Shown piece after piece: positions 1 through 8,383 of a DNA stretch of 64,000 bases. The number at the start of each line of letters is the position of its first letter. Position 1 is the first letter of the stretch. The notes under the pieces are model-generated. The model worked only from the letters and a program-made list of their open reading frames with translations, made no database searches and had not been told where the DNA came from. Where the stretch lies: the NCBI GenBank assembly GCA_963663285.2, contig CAXXNI010000004.1:1240001-1304000 (forward strand), given 5' to 3'. The position numbers and the translations under genes were made by a program. Source of the stretch: CAXXOK01 sp963663285 (GTDB lineage Bacteria; Bacillota; Clostridia; Christensenellales; Aristaeellaceae).

Positions 1-2
1 AC

Positions 3-278
3 CACAGGCCCAACATGCTGTCCGGCGGCCAGCAGCAGCGTGTCGCCATTGCGCGTGCGCTGGTAACCAACCCAACCCTGCTATTGGCTGATGAACCGAC
101 TGGTGCATTGGACCAGACGACCGGCCACCAGATCATGGAGCTGTTCCGGCAGCTGAACGACGACGGCCATACCATTATTATGATTACGCATGATTTGAAC
201 GTTGCAAGAAACGCCAAGCGCGTTGTGAATATTATTGATGGCGAGCTGACGGAAGTAGAGGAGGCGACGTTCGCGTGA
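3..278 (+). CDS. ABC transporter ATP-binding protein, MacB/LolD type (3' part)
   Basis: Only the last 91 codons are present; the reading frame is open to the left edge. It carries the ABC signature LSGGQQQRVAIARAL, Walker B LLLADEPTGALD with the D-loop, and the H-loop IIMITHD, in the order typical of MacB/LolD/YknY ATPases. It energises the permease encoded next: the GTG start of the permease overlaps this stop codon (GTGA), so the two are translationally coupled. The substrate cannot be told; related exporters move peptides, lipoproteins or drugs. The Walker A motif lies outside the window. Confidence 0.93.
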   Translation, partial: HRPNMLSGGQQQRVAIARALVTNPTLLLADEPTGALDQTTGHQIMELFRQLNDDGHTIIMITHDLNVARNAKRVVNIIDGELTEVEEATFA

Positions 279-1492
279 AACGGTTTTTTCACCGGTTGTT
301 TGGCAGTTTCTATATGTTTACGGAAAGCGTATCCATGTCCATTGGCAACATTACGCAGAACCGTCTTCGGTCTTTCCTGACCATACTGGGTATTATGATT
401 GGCGTTACGGCTGTTATCGCCCTGATTACAACGGTTTCCGGCGTATCCACATCCATATCCGATTCCTTTACGTCCATGGGCGCGGGTACGATGACGGTAT
501 CGGTTACGGGTAACGATATGCAGGGCGGCCTGACCAGTGCTAACATGGATGAAATTACACAGCTGGATCATATTACGGGGGTCACGCCCAGCGTATCGGC
601 GACGGTTACGGTGGCGCGCGGCAGCAACTACGAAAGCTCCATCTCCGTATCCGGCAAAAATGATTATTATTTTGCAACGAGCGATTCCATTACCCGCGGA
701 CGCGCGTTTAACCAGATCGATATGGATACCATGGCTCGTGTGTGCCTGATCGATGCAGATATGGTAAGCGAGTTCTTTTACGGGGTAGACCCGATTGGGC
801 AAAACCTGTATATCAACAACTTAAGCTTCACGGTTGTCGGGGTGATTGATACCAGCGATGATGAATCTATATCGGAAATGGTTTCCGGTGCCAGCGACAT
901 CTACATACCGTATACCACGGTGCTTAAGATGAACAGCGAAACGCTGGTTACCTCCATTACCGTCTATATTGATGATGCGGATGCGTCCGACGAGGTACAG
1001 ACCACGATTGGGAATTATCTGGATTCGCTGTTCAGCTATGAAGATGATACATACGAAATCACGACCATGGACAGCATACAGGAAACGATGGACAGTATGC
1101 TTTCGATGATGAGCGCGCTGCTGGGCGGCATCGCCTCTATATCGCTGATTGTAGGCGGCATCGGCATTATGAACATGATGCTTACCAGCGTAACCGAGCG
1201 CACTGTGGAAATCGGCTTGAAAAAAGCGATTGGGGCCGAACCGGGGCAAATCCAGATTCAATTTCTGATTGAGGCCTTCCTGTTATCTATGATCGGAGGC
1301 ATTATGGGGGTTATTTTGGGGATTGCACTATCGGCGATACTCTGCCAGGTGATGGGTACGTCCTTTACCTTGTCATACAGCGCCATCGCGCTTGGCGTGG
1401 GCTTCTCTGCCGCGGTCGGCATCCTGTTCGGCTGGTCGCCTGCGCGCAAGGCCAGCAACCTGAACCCAATCGACGCGCTCAGGCGTATGTAA
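275..1492 (+). CDS. MacB-like ABC transporter permease
   Basis: A 405-residue permease with one N-terminal membrane helix (about residues 25-55, NRLRSFLTILGIMIGVTAVI), a large extracellular MacB_PCD-type domain (about 60-270) and a C-terminal FtsX domain of three helices. The family motif GGIGIMNMMLTSVTERTVEIGLKKAIGA is present within it in the usual place (about 292-320). It starts with GTG overlapping the ATPase stop. Together with the ATPase and the following adaptor it forms a Gram-positive MacB-type tripartite export unit of the YknXYZ kind; YknXYZ protects Bacillus from a toxic peptide, but the role here is not shown by the sequence. Confidence 0.92.
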   Translation: MKRFFHRLFGSFYMFTESVSMSIGNITQNRLRSFLTILGIMIGVTAVIALITTVSGVSTSISDSFTSMGAGTMTVSVTGNDMQGGLTSANMDEITQLDHITGVTPSVSATVTVARGSNYESSISVSGKNDYYFATSDSITRGRAFNQIDMDTMARVCLIDADMVSEFFYGVDPIGQNLYINNLSFTVVGVIDTSDDESISEMVSGASDIYIPYTTVLKMNSETLVTSITVYIDDADASDEVQTTIGNYLDSLFSYEDDTYEITTMDSIQETMDSMLSMMSALLGGIASISLIVGGIGIMNMMLTSVTERTVEIGLKKAIGAEPGQIQIQFLIEAFLLSMIGGIMGVILGIALSAILCQVMGTSFTLSYSAIALGVGFSAAVGILFGWSPARKASNLNPIDALRRM

Positions 1493-1509
1493 CCGAAGGA
1501 GGAAGAACG

Positions 1510-2712
1510 ATGAAGAAAAACATCCTGTTCGTGGCGCTGATCCTTGCGCTTTGCGTTGGACTCATCAGTCCCGCGCTGGCGGAAACGACCTTCGACGGCA
1601 CGGTGGTATCCAACGAATCGGTCAGTGTTACGGCGCCCTTCGGGGGCACGGTCGCGTCCTTTCATCTCCGGGAGGGGGATGAAATCAACACGGGCGACGT
1701 GATCGCGCAGGTGGCTACCACGAAGGTATATGCTTCCACCGACGGTGTGGTTAGCGGTATTTTCGGTCAGTCCGGCGACGCGGTAGATGACGTAGTCAAC
1801 CGCGTGGGCGCTGTGCTCTATATTGAACCCAGCAACAAATACACCATTACCGCCGATATTCAAAAAGCGTACAGCAGCAGCGATACGAAATATGTCAACA
1901 TCGGCGAAACCGTGTATATCAAAAGCTATTATTCCAGCAATGGCAATACGGCGGTCGGCATCATCACTGCGACGGACGATACCTCCTATACGGTGGAAAC
2001 AACGTCCGGTGAACTGCTGATGGAAGAATCGGTATATATTTTCCGTGATTCGGATTATTCCAGCACTAGCCGCATCGGTAAGGGCACTGTATCCCGTACG
2101 GCGGAGGTGGCGGTAAGCGGCAGCGGCAGCATCTTGTATATGCACGTAGCCGACGGCGACACAGTCACCCGCGGACAGCTTTTGTTTGAAACTGTCACCG
2201 GTACGCTGGATGGCCTGTATGCCACCAGCAACGAAATTATTTCCGATGTGGATGGCATTATTGCATCGGTAAGCATCTCAGCCGGCAGCACCATTACCAA
2301 GGGGGATACGCTGCTTACAGTGTATCCGCAGGATGAAATGCAGGTTGTGATCGACATTGATGAGTACGATCTGGTGGATATTCACGAGGGCGATCAGGTG
2401 CTGATGGAGTTTAATTATGACGATTCGGACGATAGCATGTGTTACGGTACCGTATCAATGATATCCCATGTCAGCACATCATCCAGCTCGTCCGATGTGG
2501 CGTATGAGGCCTATATTGACTTCACCCCGAATAATAACATCCGTTTGGGGATGAGCGTGCTGGTCAGTACGACGGAGGATGAACAGGAACCGGATGAAGA
2601 GCTGACTGCGGATACGCAGGCGGAGGATATGCCGCAGGATATGCCTGCTATGGACGGCGAAGCCCCTGCGCAGATGCCTGCCGAGGCGGTGGAAGAAGCG
2701 ACAACGGATTAA
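1510..2712 (+). CDS. Membrane-fusion/adaptor protein of the MacB-like exporter (HlyD/YknX family)
   Basis: A 400-residue exported protein with a signal peptide (MKKNILFVALILALCVGL, predicted cut after ALA at about residue 25). A biotinyl-lipoyl-like segment begins at about residue 40 (VTAPFGGTVASFHLREGDEI), and a second half-motif with DVDGIIASVSISAGSTITKGD lies at about 245-270, as in periplasmic adaptor proteins. The last 40 residues are acidic and Met/Pro rich and look unstructured. The start has a good ribosome site (GGAGGAAG) 18 bases after the permease stop. It is the third gene of the exporter operon. The adaptor is expected to sit outside the membrane and contact the MacB extracellular domain. 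Confidence 0.85.
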   Translation: MKKNILFVALILALCVGLISPALAETTFDGTVVSNESVSVTAPFGGTVASFHLREGDEINTGDVIAQVATTKVYASTDGVVSGIFGQSGDAVDDVVNRVGAVLYIEPSNKYTITADIQKAYSSSDTKYVNIGETVYIKSYYSSNGNTAVGIITATDDTSYTVETTSGELLMEESVYIFRDSDYSSTSRIGKGTVSRTAEVAVSGSGSILYMHVADGDTVTRGQLLFETVTGTLDGLYATSNEIISDVDGIIASVSISAGSTITKGDTLLTVYPQDEMQVVIDIDEYDLVDIHEGDQVLMEFNYDDSDDSMCYGTVSMISHVSTSSSSSDVAYEAYIDFTPNNNIRLGMSVLVSTTEDEQEPDEELTADTQAEDMPQDMPAMDGEAPAQMPAEAVEEATTD

Positions 2713-2746
2713 ATTTCTATACTGGCAGCAATGCGCTAAATAAAAA

Positions 2747-2784
2747 ACGCGCCGCATTCCTCCCTGTGGAGATTTGCGGCGCGT
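2747..2784 (-). terminator. Hairpin with T-run on the minus strand
   Basis: ACGCGCCGCA (2747-2756) pairs with TGCGGCGCGT (2775-2784). On the minus strand the stem is followed by a run of T, so it would act on minus-strand transcripts. It also ends the plus-strand adaptor region as a stem without a clean T-run. Confidence 0.55.
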
Positions 2785-2828
2785 ATCGCTTTAGCGATGA
2801 TTGCCTGTTTACGAAAGAAGAGCATAAT

Positions 2829-2861
2829 AAAAAAGCAGTTCGTCCGGTTAAAACGAACTGC
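2829..2861 (-). terminator. Terminator of the AbrB-like gene
   Basis: GCAGTTCGT (2835-2843) and ACGAACTGC (2853-2861) form a stem. Read on the minus strand it is followed by six T (2829-2834), about 40 bases after the AbrB-like stop. Confidence 0.75.
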
Positions 2862-2902
2862 AGCCTGCGAACGATCCGAATCCGCAAAAGGAGAGTTTAC
2901 AC

Positions 2903-3166
2903 TCAGCGGGCGGTTTTCTCGGTACGAAGTTTCAGTTCTTCCAGGCATTTATCGCAGATCAACTTGCCTTTAAAAAGGTTCACGTCGCGAGCATCATTGC
3001 AAAAAATACAAGCAGGATGATACTTCTTTAAAATGATCTGGTCGCCTTCGGTGAAAATCTCAAGTGTATCTTTAATCGCAATATCCATCGTCTTGCGCAG
3101 TTCGATGGGGATAACGATACGACCAAGATTGTCGAGCTTTCGTACAACACCGGTTGATTTCATCAT
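2903..3166 (-). CDS. AbrB/SpoVT-family DNA-binding regulator with a C-terminal zinc-ribbon-like tail
   Basis: An 87-residue protein. Residues 1-50 match the AbrB swapped-hairpin DNA-binding domain closely (MKSTGVVRKLDNLGRIVIPIELRKTM, then EIFTEGDQIILKKY in the usual spacing). The tail is unlike Bacillus AbrB: it has two CxxC pairs, CIFC and CDKC, 14 residues apart, which suggests a small zinc site. The start ATGATG follows a perfect AGGAGG. Proteins of this form are common in clostridia, where AbrB homologues act as transition-state regulators. It is transcribed alone, from a recognisable promoter, away from metG. Its targets cannot be read from the window. Confidence 0.88.
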   Translation of the reverse strand: MMKSTGVVRKLDNLGRIVIPIELRKTMDIAIKDTLEIFTEGDQIILKKYHPACIFCNDARDVNLFKGKLICDKCLEELKLRTEKTAR

Positions 3167-3204
3167 GATTAGCCTCCTATGGATTTATACAGTACAACGG
3201 CATA

Positions 3205-3233
3205 ATTTTACTGAATCCCCAATATTATGTCAA
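3205..3233 (-). promoter_or_regulatory. Promoter of the AbrB-like gene
   Basis: On the minus strand: TTGACA (3228-3233), 17-base spacer, TAAAAT (3205-3210), about 40 bases before the start codon. Confidence 0.7.
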
Positions 3234-3448
3234 TGTCACAAGTGGGCGAAACAGGCACGGGTGCAGGAATTGAAAAAGCCCGATTTTACAGGCGTTTCGG
3301 GGTCTTTCGTTTATGATGGTTGTGAAAATGGACGTTTCGGTTATGTTTTCGGGAAAATTTTCGTTAAAAATTTTCGGGAAACGGCAAATGTTTTCTTTAC
3401 GGACATTTTATTCATATTTTGTTCATGATACCGTGCTTTTCCGCTGCG

Positions 3449-3476
3449 TTGACAAGCAGTATAAATGTTGTATAAT
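3449..3476 (+). promoter_or_regulatory. metG: Promoter of the metG leader
   Basis: TTGACA (3449-3454), 16-base spacer, TATAAT (3471-3476): two perfect sigma-A hexamers just ahead of the T-box leader. Confidence 0.85.
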
Positions 3477-3486
3477 ATACATACGC

Positions 3487-3700
3487 AACGAGCGGAAGAG
3501 TACCTGTGCACGAACGCCAAAGAGAGCCGCGGCAGCTGAAAAGCGGCGCGTATCCGGCATGGGGAACATGGTCCGGGAGCGTCCGTGCCCGATATGTAGT
3601 GCGCGGCGGCTAGGCACCGTTATCCGCCGTAAATAGAGTTAAAACAAGGGTGGTACCGCGGGAATTCCCGCCCCTTCGCAGGAAGGCGGCGGTTTTTTTA
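3487..3700 (+). promoter_or_regulatory. T-box riboswitch (Met) controlling metG
   Basis: The leader contains the invariant T-box AGGGTGGTACCGCG (3647-3660), which pairs with the acceptor end of uncharged tRNA. The stem I part has the AGAGAGCC bulge element (3520s) and the GCTGAAAAGCGGC apical region. The likely specifier is ATG (3568-3570), preceded by GGAAC, followed by a purine and six bases before GAGC. A terminator stem (GCCCCTTC / GAAGGCGGC, about 3669-3692) with seven T follows at once. The Met codon agrees with metG downstream. Uncharged tRNA(Met) should switch the terminator off. Confidence 0.92.
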
Positions 3701-3828
3701 TTGGAGAAGGTGTTATACCCATGATATACCGGGAAAAAGCATGCTTATATAGGCGAATGCCCGGGGCCGCGCAGGCGGAAGCGGCAGGGAACCGGTAAAA
3801 CCAGAATAATCCTTAGGAGGAAATTTAC

Positions 3829-5808
3829 ATGGCGGAGAAAAAACCATTTTATATCACCACACCCATATACTATCCCAGTGACAATTTGCACATCGGGCAC
3901 GCGTATTGCAGCGTGGCTGCCGATACGATGGCCCGCTTTAAAAAGCAGGAAGGCTGCGATGTCTATTTCGTAACCGGCACGGATGAGCACGGCCAAAAGA
4001 TAGAGCGGAAAGCCAAGGATAAAGGCGTTACGCCACAGCAGTATGTGGACGAGATCGTCATGGGCATTAAAAGCCTTTGGAAATTGATGGACGTCGAATA
4101 TGACGATTTTATCCGCACCACGCAGGAGAGGCACATTAAAGCGGTACAACTGATGTTCCGCAAGCTGTACGAGCAGGGCGATATTTACAAAGGATATTAC
4201 GAAGGCTGGTACTGCACACCCTGTGAAAGCTTCTTTACCGAGTTGCAGTTGAAGGACGGCCGCTGCCCGGATTGTGGCCGCCCTGTGGAAAAAACGCGTG
4301 AGGAAGCCTATTTCTTCAAACTGAGCAAATATCAGGATTGGCTGATCGATTATATTGAAACGCATCCGGACTTCATCCAGCCCGCATCCCGGAAAAACGA
4401 GATGCTGAATAACTTCTTAAAACCGGGCTTAACGGATCTGTGTGTAAGCCGGACGTCCATCAAATGGGGCATCCCGGTGGATTTTGACCCGAATCATACG
4501 GTATATGTATGGCTGGATGCACTTAGCAACTACATTACTGTGTTGGGCTACGGCACCGAGCAGGATGAACTGTTCCGCAAATACTGGCCCGCCGATTTGC
4601 ATTTGGTAGGCAAGGAAATTGTCCGTTTCCACACCATCATCTGGCCGATTATGCTCCACGCGCTGGGGCTGCCCCTGCCCAAGCAGGTATTTGGCCATGG
4701 CTGGCTGGTGCTGGACGGAATGAAAATGAGCAAATCGCTGGGGAACGTGGTAGACCCGGTCGTGCTGTGCAACCGTTACGGCAGCGATGCGATCCGCTAC
4801 TTCCTTATGCGCGAAATGCCGTTTGGCAGCGACGGGCAGTTCAGCTATGAAGCGCTGCTTAAGCGCATCAACGCCGATCTGGCTAACGACCTGGGCAATC
4901 TGGTCAGCCGTACTGTTGCGATGGTGGAGAAATACTTCGGCGGAGAGATTCCTGCGCCGGGTGCATACGAGCAGGTAGATCAGGCTTTGATTACTCTTGC
5001 GCAGGAGACGCCCGCCAAGGTGCAGGGACAGATGAATGAGTTGCAGTATTCGCTGGCTTTAAGCGATATATGGACGCTGGTCGGTGAGTGCAACCGGTAT
5101 ATCGATGTAACGGCGCCGTGGGTACTGGGCAAAACGGAGGAAGGCAAACAGCGCCTGAAAACCGTAATGTACGTGCTGTGTGAGTGTATTCGCGTGGTAG
5201 CGGTACTTATTGCTCCCACCATGCCGCGCACGCCGCAGAAGATATTTGACCAGCTGGGCGTTGCAGACGAAAAACTGAAAACGGTGGAATCGCTGCAAAC
5301 CTTTGGCGCGCTTCCGGCTGGAACGCATGTGCAAAAGGGCGAGGCGATCTTCCCGCGTATCGACATTCAAAAGGAACTTGCGGATATTGTTCCCACGCCT
5401 AAAGCGGAGGAAAAACCGGCTGAAAAACCCCAGCCCAAACCGGCGGCGAAAGAGGAAAGTAAAACGGACGACGGCCTGATTACCATCGACGATTTTGCCA
5501 AAATCAAGCTGCGGGTGGCACGGGTAATCGCCTGTGAAAAGCTGGAGAAGAGCGATAAACTGCTGAAACTGCGCCTGCGCCTGAGCGAAAACGAACCGGA
5601 ACGCACGGTGGTGAGCGGCGTAGCGAAGTATTACGAGCCGGAGCAGCTGACCGGCCGCCAGGTGGTGCTGGTCGCCAACCTGAAGCCTGCCAAGCTGCGC
5701 GGCGTTGTCAGCGAGGGCATGGTGCTGTTCGCGTCCGATGAGGGCGATACAACGCTGAAAGTCGTCACGGTAGACGATGGCACCGAGGATGGATCGATTG
5801 TACGATGA
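3829..5808 (+). CDS. metG: Methionyl-tRNA synthetase
   Basis: A 659-residue class I synthetase that charges tRNA(Met) with methionine. It shows the HIGH motif (NLHIGHAY, about residues 22-29), a zinc-binding knuckle CTPC...CPDC (about 127-147), and the KMSKS motif (MKMSKSLGN, about 300). A Lys/Pro/Ala-rich linker (about 520-550) joins the catalytic and anticodon domains to a C-terminal Trbp111/EMAPII-type tRNA-binding OB domain (DFAKIKLRVARVIACEKLE onward). Its length fits the long bacterial form with this appended domain. The ribosome site is AGGAGG. It lies under a Met T-box and overlaps tatD by 4 bases. Confidence 0.97.
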   Translation: MAEKKPFYITTPIYYPSDNLHIGHAYCSVAADTMARFKKQEGCDVYFVTGTDEHGQKIERKAKDKGVTPQQYVDEIVMGIKSLWKLMDVEYDDFIRTTQERHIKAVQLMFRKLYEQGDIYKGYYEGWYCTPCESFFTELQLKDGRCPDCGRPVEKTREEAYFFKLSKYQDWLIDYIETHPDFIQPASRKNEMLNNFLKPGLTDLCVSRTSIKWGIPVDFDPNHTVYVWLDALSNYITVLGYGTEQDELFRKYWPADLHLVGKEIVRFHTIIWPIMLHALGLPLPKQVFGHGWLVLDGMKMSKSLGNVVDPVVLCNRYGSDAIRYFLMREMPFGSDGQFSYEALLKRINADLANDLGNLVSRTVAMVEKYFGGEIPAPGAYEQVDQALITLAQETPAKVQGQMNELQYSLALSDIWTLVGECNRYIDVTAPWVLGKTEEGKQRLKTVMYVLCECIRVVAVLIAPTMPRTPQKIFDQLGVADEKLKTVESLQTFGALPAGTHVQKGEAIFPRIDIQKELADIVPTPKAEEKPAEKPQPKPAAKEESKTDDGLITIDDFAKIKLRVARVIACEKLEKSDKLLKLRLRLSENEPERTVVSGVAKYYEPEQLTGRQVVLVANLKPAKLRGVVSEGMVLFASDEGDTTLKVVTVDDGTEDGSIVR

Positions 5809-6590
5809 GCGCGCATCTGTTTGATTCGCATTGCCATTTGGAGGATGAACGCTTTACCGGCGAGGTGGAAGCAGTGCTGGAGCGCATGGAAGCAGCCGGG
5901 GTAACCCGCTGCATCCTCGCTGGCAGCGATGTGGAAAGCAGCGAGCGCATTGCTGAGCTGTCAGCCCGGCACCCGAATGTATACGGCGTGGTGGGCGTGC
6001 ATCCGCATGAAGCGAAGCGCTTTGATGAGCATACGCTTACGCAGCTGGAACAGATGCTGAAGGCTCCGCGTATTGTGGGTATTGGCGAAATCGGGTTGGA
6101 TTACTATTATGATTTTTCCCCCAGAGACGCGCAAAAGAATGCTCTTGTGCAGCAGCTGGATTTTGCTTTTAGAAAGGGAGTTCCGGCGGTATTCCATGTG
6201 CGGGATGCCCATGGGGATATGCTGGATGTATTTCGCGCCCATCGCAGCTGCCTGCCTGTGGGTGTGCTGCATTGCTATACAGGCAGCGTGGAAAGCGCTC
6301 GTGAATACCTGAGCATGGGGTTCTATATCTCATTTTCCGGGTCGGTCACGTTTAAGAATGCGCATCACTTGCAGGATGTAGCCCGCTATGTGCCCACAGA
6401 CCGCCTTTTGGTGGAAACCGATAGCCCCTACCTTGCGCCTGTTCCCATGCGGGGCAAGCGTAACGAACCCGCCTATGTGCGCTATATTGCCGAAAAAGTG
6501 GCAGAGCTGCGCGGCGTGTCGGTGGAGGAATTGACGGCGCAAACCACAGCAAATGTGGAAAGGCTATACAGAATTCCGCCGGAAGACTAA
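5805..6590 (+). CDS. TatD-family metal-dependent hydrolase/DNase
   Basis: A 261-residue TIM-barrel hydrolase. Metal ligands are visible: DSHCHL at residues 7-12, GEIGLDYYYD (about 93-102), HVRDAH (about 130), HCYTG (about 155) and ETDSPYLAP (about 203). TatD proteins are 3'-5' exonucleases or D-aminoacyl-tRNA-deacylase-like enzymes, depending on the member. The start overlaps the metG stop (ATGA). The metG-tatD order is widely conserved in Bacillota, so this is probably the housekeeping YabD/TatD copy. Confidence 0.95.
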   Translation: MSAHLFDSHCHLEDERFTGEVEAVLERMEAAGVTRCILAGSDVESSERIAELSARHPNVYGVVGVHPHEAKRFDEHTLTQLEQMLKAPRIVGIGEIGLDYYYDFSPRDAQKNALVQQLDFAFRKGVPAVFHVRDAHGDMLDVFRAHRSCLPVGVLHCYTGSVESAREYLSMGFYISFSGSVTFKNAHHLQDVARYVPTDRLLVETDSPYLAPVPMRGKRNEPAYVRYIAEKVAELRGVSVEELTAQTTANVERLYRIPPED

Positions 6591-6633
6591 GTGGAAGAAC
6601 GGAAGAATAACCCAAAACAAGACTTGGCTGACA

Positions 6634-6676
6634 CAAACCGCACGGAAGAAGGCAACTTCTCCCGTGCGGTTTTTAT
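6634..6676 (+). terminator. Terminator of the metG-tatD operon
   Basis: AAACCGCACGG (about 6635-6645) and CCGTGCGGTTT (about 6662-6672) form an 11-bp stem followed by T residues, 45 bases after the tatD stop. Confidence 0.85.
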
Positions 6677-7139
6677 GCGAGGAACGGTTAAGTACAGCAA
6701 TCCAGTCTGACCGATGCTTATTTCTGGCGGATAGTGTATTTAGGAAACGATGTAATGATCGATTGCAAAGCGATCACCGGATACCCGGCTGAAATGATTT
6801 TCAGCAGCGGCTCTCATGCTGCTGGGCATAAGTACCATGTAAGACTGAATAACAAATGTCAGGTGTGAGCAAAATAAGTGCGTGTTTGTACACACAGCAG
6901 TCTGAAAAGCGAAGGAATATGCAAACAGATCCGCTGAAATGAATCAACAGGCACAAATAAATAATCGTGCCTTGTTCTTTATTACGAAGCTGCGCCTGCT
7001 GTGCAACCTGTGTTTGCTTGCTGCTGGAACTTGCATCTTTAAAAGTGCGGAACAAAGAGATATACGAATGTATGAGCCGCACTGTGTTTGGGTGGTTTAT
7101 CGGGCTAGGAGTGCAGGATGGGCAGAAAAAAGGCAAAAC
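6677..7139. other. Intergenic stretch without a convincing gene
   Basis: About 460 bases between the tatD and rpmB terminators. Short open frames exist on both strands but none has a ribosome site or a recognisable product. One plus-strand frame (6692-6868, between stops) reads like the end of a protein (WRIVYLGNDVMIDCKAITGY), without a start codon or ribosome site upstream, and may be a gene remnant. I see no RNA gene here. Confidence 0.4.
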
Positions 7140-7164
7140 AAAAAAGTGGCCTAGCCACTTTTTT
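7140..7164 (-). terminator. Bidirectional terminator after rpmB
   Basis: An 11-bp perfect stem AAAAAAGTGGC / GCCACTTTTTT with a 3-base loop; both strands end in a T-run. It lies 70 bases after the rpmB stop. Confidence 0.85.
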
Positions 7165-7234
7165 GAAAACAGAAGCATCATAACAGTTATGCTCTGCGTT
7201 AGCAACAATATGCTATTCGCTGCGGAGCCGGTAA

Positions 7235-7462
7235 TTAGGCTTCGACAGCGGTTTCTTCCATTTGGGTGGAAGGCAACGCACGCTGTACTTTGCCGCTGCG
7301 CAAGCAACGGGTGCATACGTTGATGTGTTTTACCTGACCGTCCATCTCCACGCGGACGCGCTGCACGTTCGGTGCCCAGGTACGATGGGTTTTGCGGTTG
7401 GAGTGGCTCACGTTGTTGCCGTTGAGCTTACCCTTTTCGCATACCTCACAGAACTTGCCCAT
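7235..7462 (-). CDS. rpmB: Ribosomal protein bL28
   Basis: A 75-residue L28 of the large ribosomal subunit. It has the family pattern MGKFCEVCEKGKLNGNNVSHS and KTHRTWAPNVQ, and two zinc-binding CxxC pairs (CEVC and CTRC). The last ten or so residues (STQMEETAVEA) extend beyond the usual 62-64 residue length. The start follows AGGAGG. It is a single-gene unit with its own promoter and terminator, as is usual for rpmB in Bacillota. Confidence 0.97.
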   Translation of the reverse strand: MGKFCEVCEKGKLNGNNVSHSNRKTHRTWAPNVQRVRVEMDGQVKHINVCTRCLRSGKVQRALPSTQMEETAVEA

Positions 7463-7513
7463 TTGCTACACCTCCTAACGGGAGAGTCGTTAAAATCTAT
7501 TCACAGCTTTACT

Positions 7514-7542
7514 ATTCTATCACCATTCGAATGGTTTGGCAA
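7514..7542 (-). promoter_or_regulatory. rpmB: rpmB promoter with a palindrome in the spacer
   Basis: On the minus strand: TTGCCA (7537-7542), 17-base spacer, TAGAAT (7514-7519). The spacer holds a perfect 14-bp palindrome, ACCATTCGAATGGT (7522-7535), placed as an operator would be. Confidence 0.65.
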
Positions 7543-7601
7543 TAGGCGGCTGTATTTTTTTGCGGCGGTTTCCATGCCGCTAAACAAGGGTTTACCGGTC
7601 G

Positions 7602-8360
7602 CTATTGCACGGCGCTGAGCAATTCTGCCAGAGAGAAAGGAAAGGTGAGTATCCCTTCCATTTCGCTGGCAATTTGCCCGGCCTGGATAAAGAACACAAA
7701 GTTGCCGTTTGCATCAAAGTAGAAATCGCTTTCCGGGCTAAACACGTTTTCCAGCGCTGCTTCGGTCAAATCGGGGAAATATTCCCGCTGCAACGTGGAA
7801 CGCTGCTCCAGTATGATTTGCCATACCAGCTCATACACCAGCCCGGATGCGTAGCTGTTTTGTGCGTCTGCCGCGTTCTCATCCTGCTCAAGCCCCATGG
7901 CCTGCGAAAGCGATACCGGCTGCCCGGCGTATACGCCATCCCGCGCAAATACGACTGCGGTCCAGCTTTCACTTTCTGTAATTCCTAAGAATTGCCGGTT
8001 GGTGAGCAATACGCTGACGTATTCATCGGTATTGGCGGTAATTTGATAGGCGACCAGCGTATAGTAGGTATAACCGTTCATCGGCAGCAACTCTGCCTCG
8101 GTTACGGTATCCGGTAGCGGAGATGCACTTAAATCAGAGGCCAGGGAAGCGAAATAGGTGTTCATCGCCTCATCCGCTTCTGTTTGCACAGTAAACTGCG
8201 GGCAAGCGTAGCGGAACGTGTATACAGCGCTATCCGCATCGGAACAATCCGGGTAAAACCGCTGTCCGCTAATCGGCGCCGCCTCGGTGGCCGGCTGCGC
8301 AAGCGCGCTGCCGGTAACCAACAGGCACAGTGCTGCCACGATACAAAGCAAGCGTTTCAT
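7602..8360 (-). CDS. Exported DUF3298/RsiV-like protein
   Basis: About 252 residues from the ATG at 8360, which has GGGAGG in front; a TTG farther up (8387) would overlap the upstream stop but lacks such a site. A signal peptide (MKRLLCIVAALCLLVTGSALA) precedes a region like the DUF4163-DUF3298 pair of RsiV: a strand-rich N-half and a C-terminal FYFDANGNFVFFIQAGQIA segment followed by an FPFSLAELL strand. RsiV is an anti-sigma factor that binds lysozyme, but this protein has no anti-sigma N-terminal domain, so only the extracellular part is shared. It is probably cotranscribed with the exported protein upstream (24-base gap). Confidence 0.75.
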   Translation of the reverse strand: MKRLLCIVAALCLLVTGSALAQPATEAAPISGQRFYPDCSDADSAVYTFRYACPQFTVQTEADEAMNTYFASLASDLSASPLPDTVTEAELLPMNGYTYYTLVAYQITANTDEYVSVLLTNRQFLGITESESWTAVVFARDGVYAGQPVSLSQAMGLEQDENAADAQNSYASGLVYELVWQIILEQRSTLQREYFPDLTEAALENVFSPESDFYFDANGNFVFFIQAGQIASEMEGILTFPFSLAELLSAVQ

Positions 8361-8383
8361 GCCGCTGCCTCCCGCTGCATTCT

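Noticed and set aside
1258..2145. Long minus-strand open frame (about 295 codons) opposite the exporter adaptor gene
   Set aside because: It lies antisense to two clear genes, has biased His/Arg-rich composition and no ribosome site; it is a shadow of codon bias.
6801..7316. Minus-strand open frame of 171 codons between tatD and rpmB
   Set aside because: It runs through the rpmB terminator and into rpmB antisense to nothing recognisable, with no ribosome site and an ordinary composition for chance sequence.
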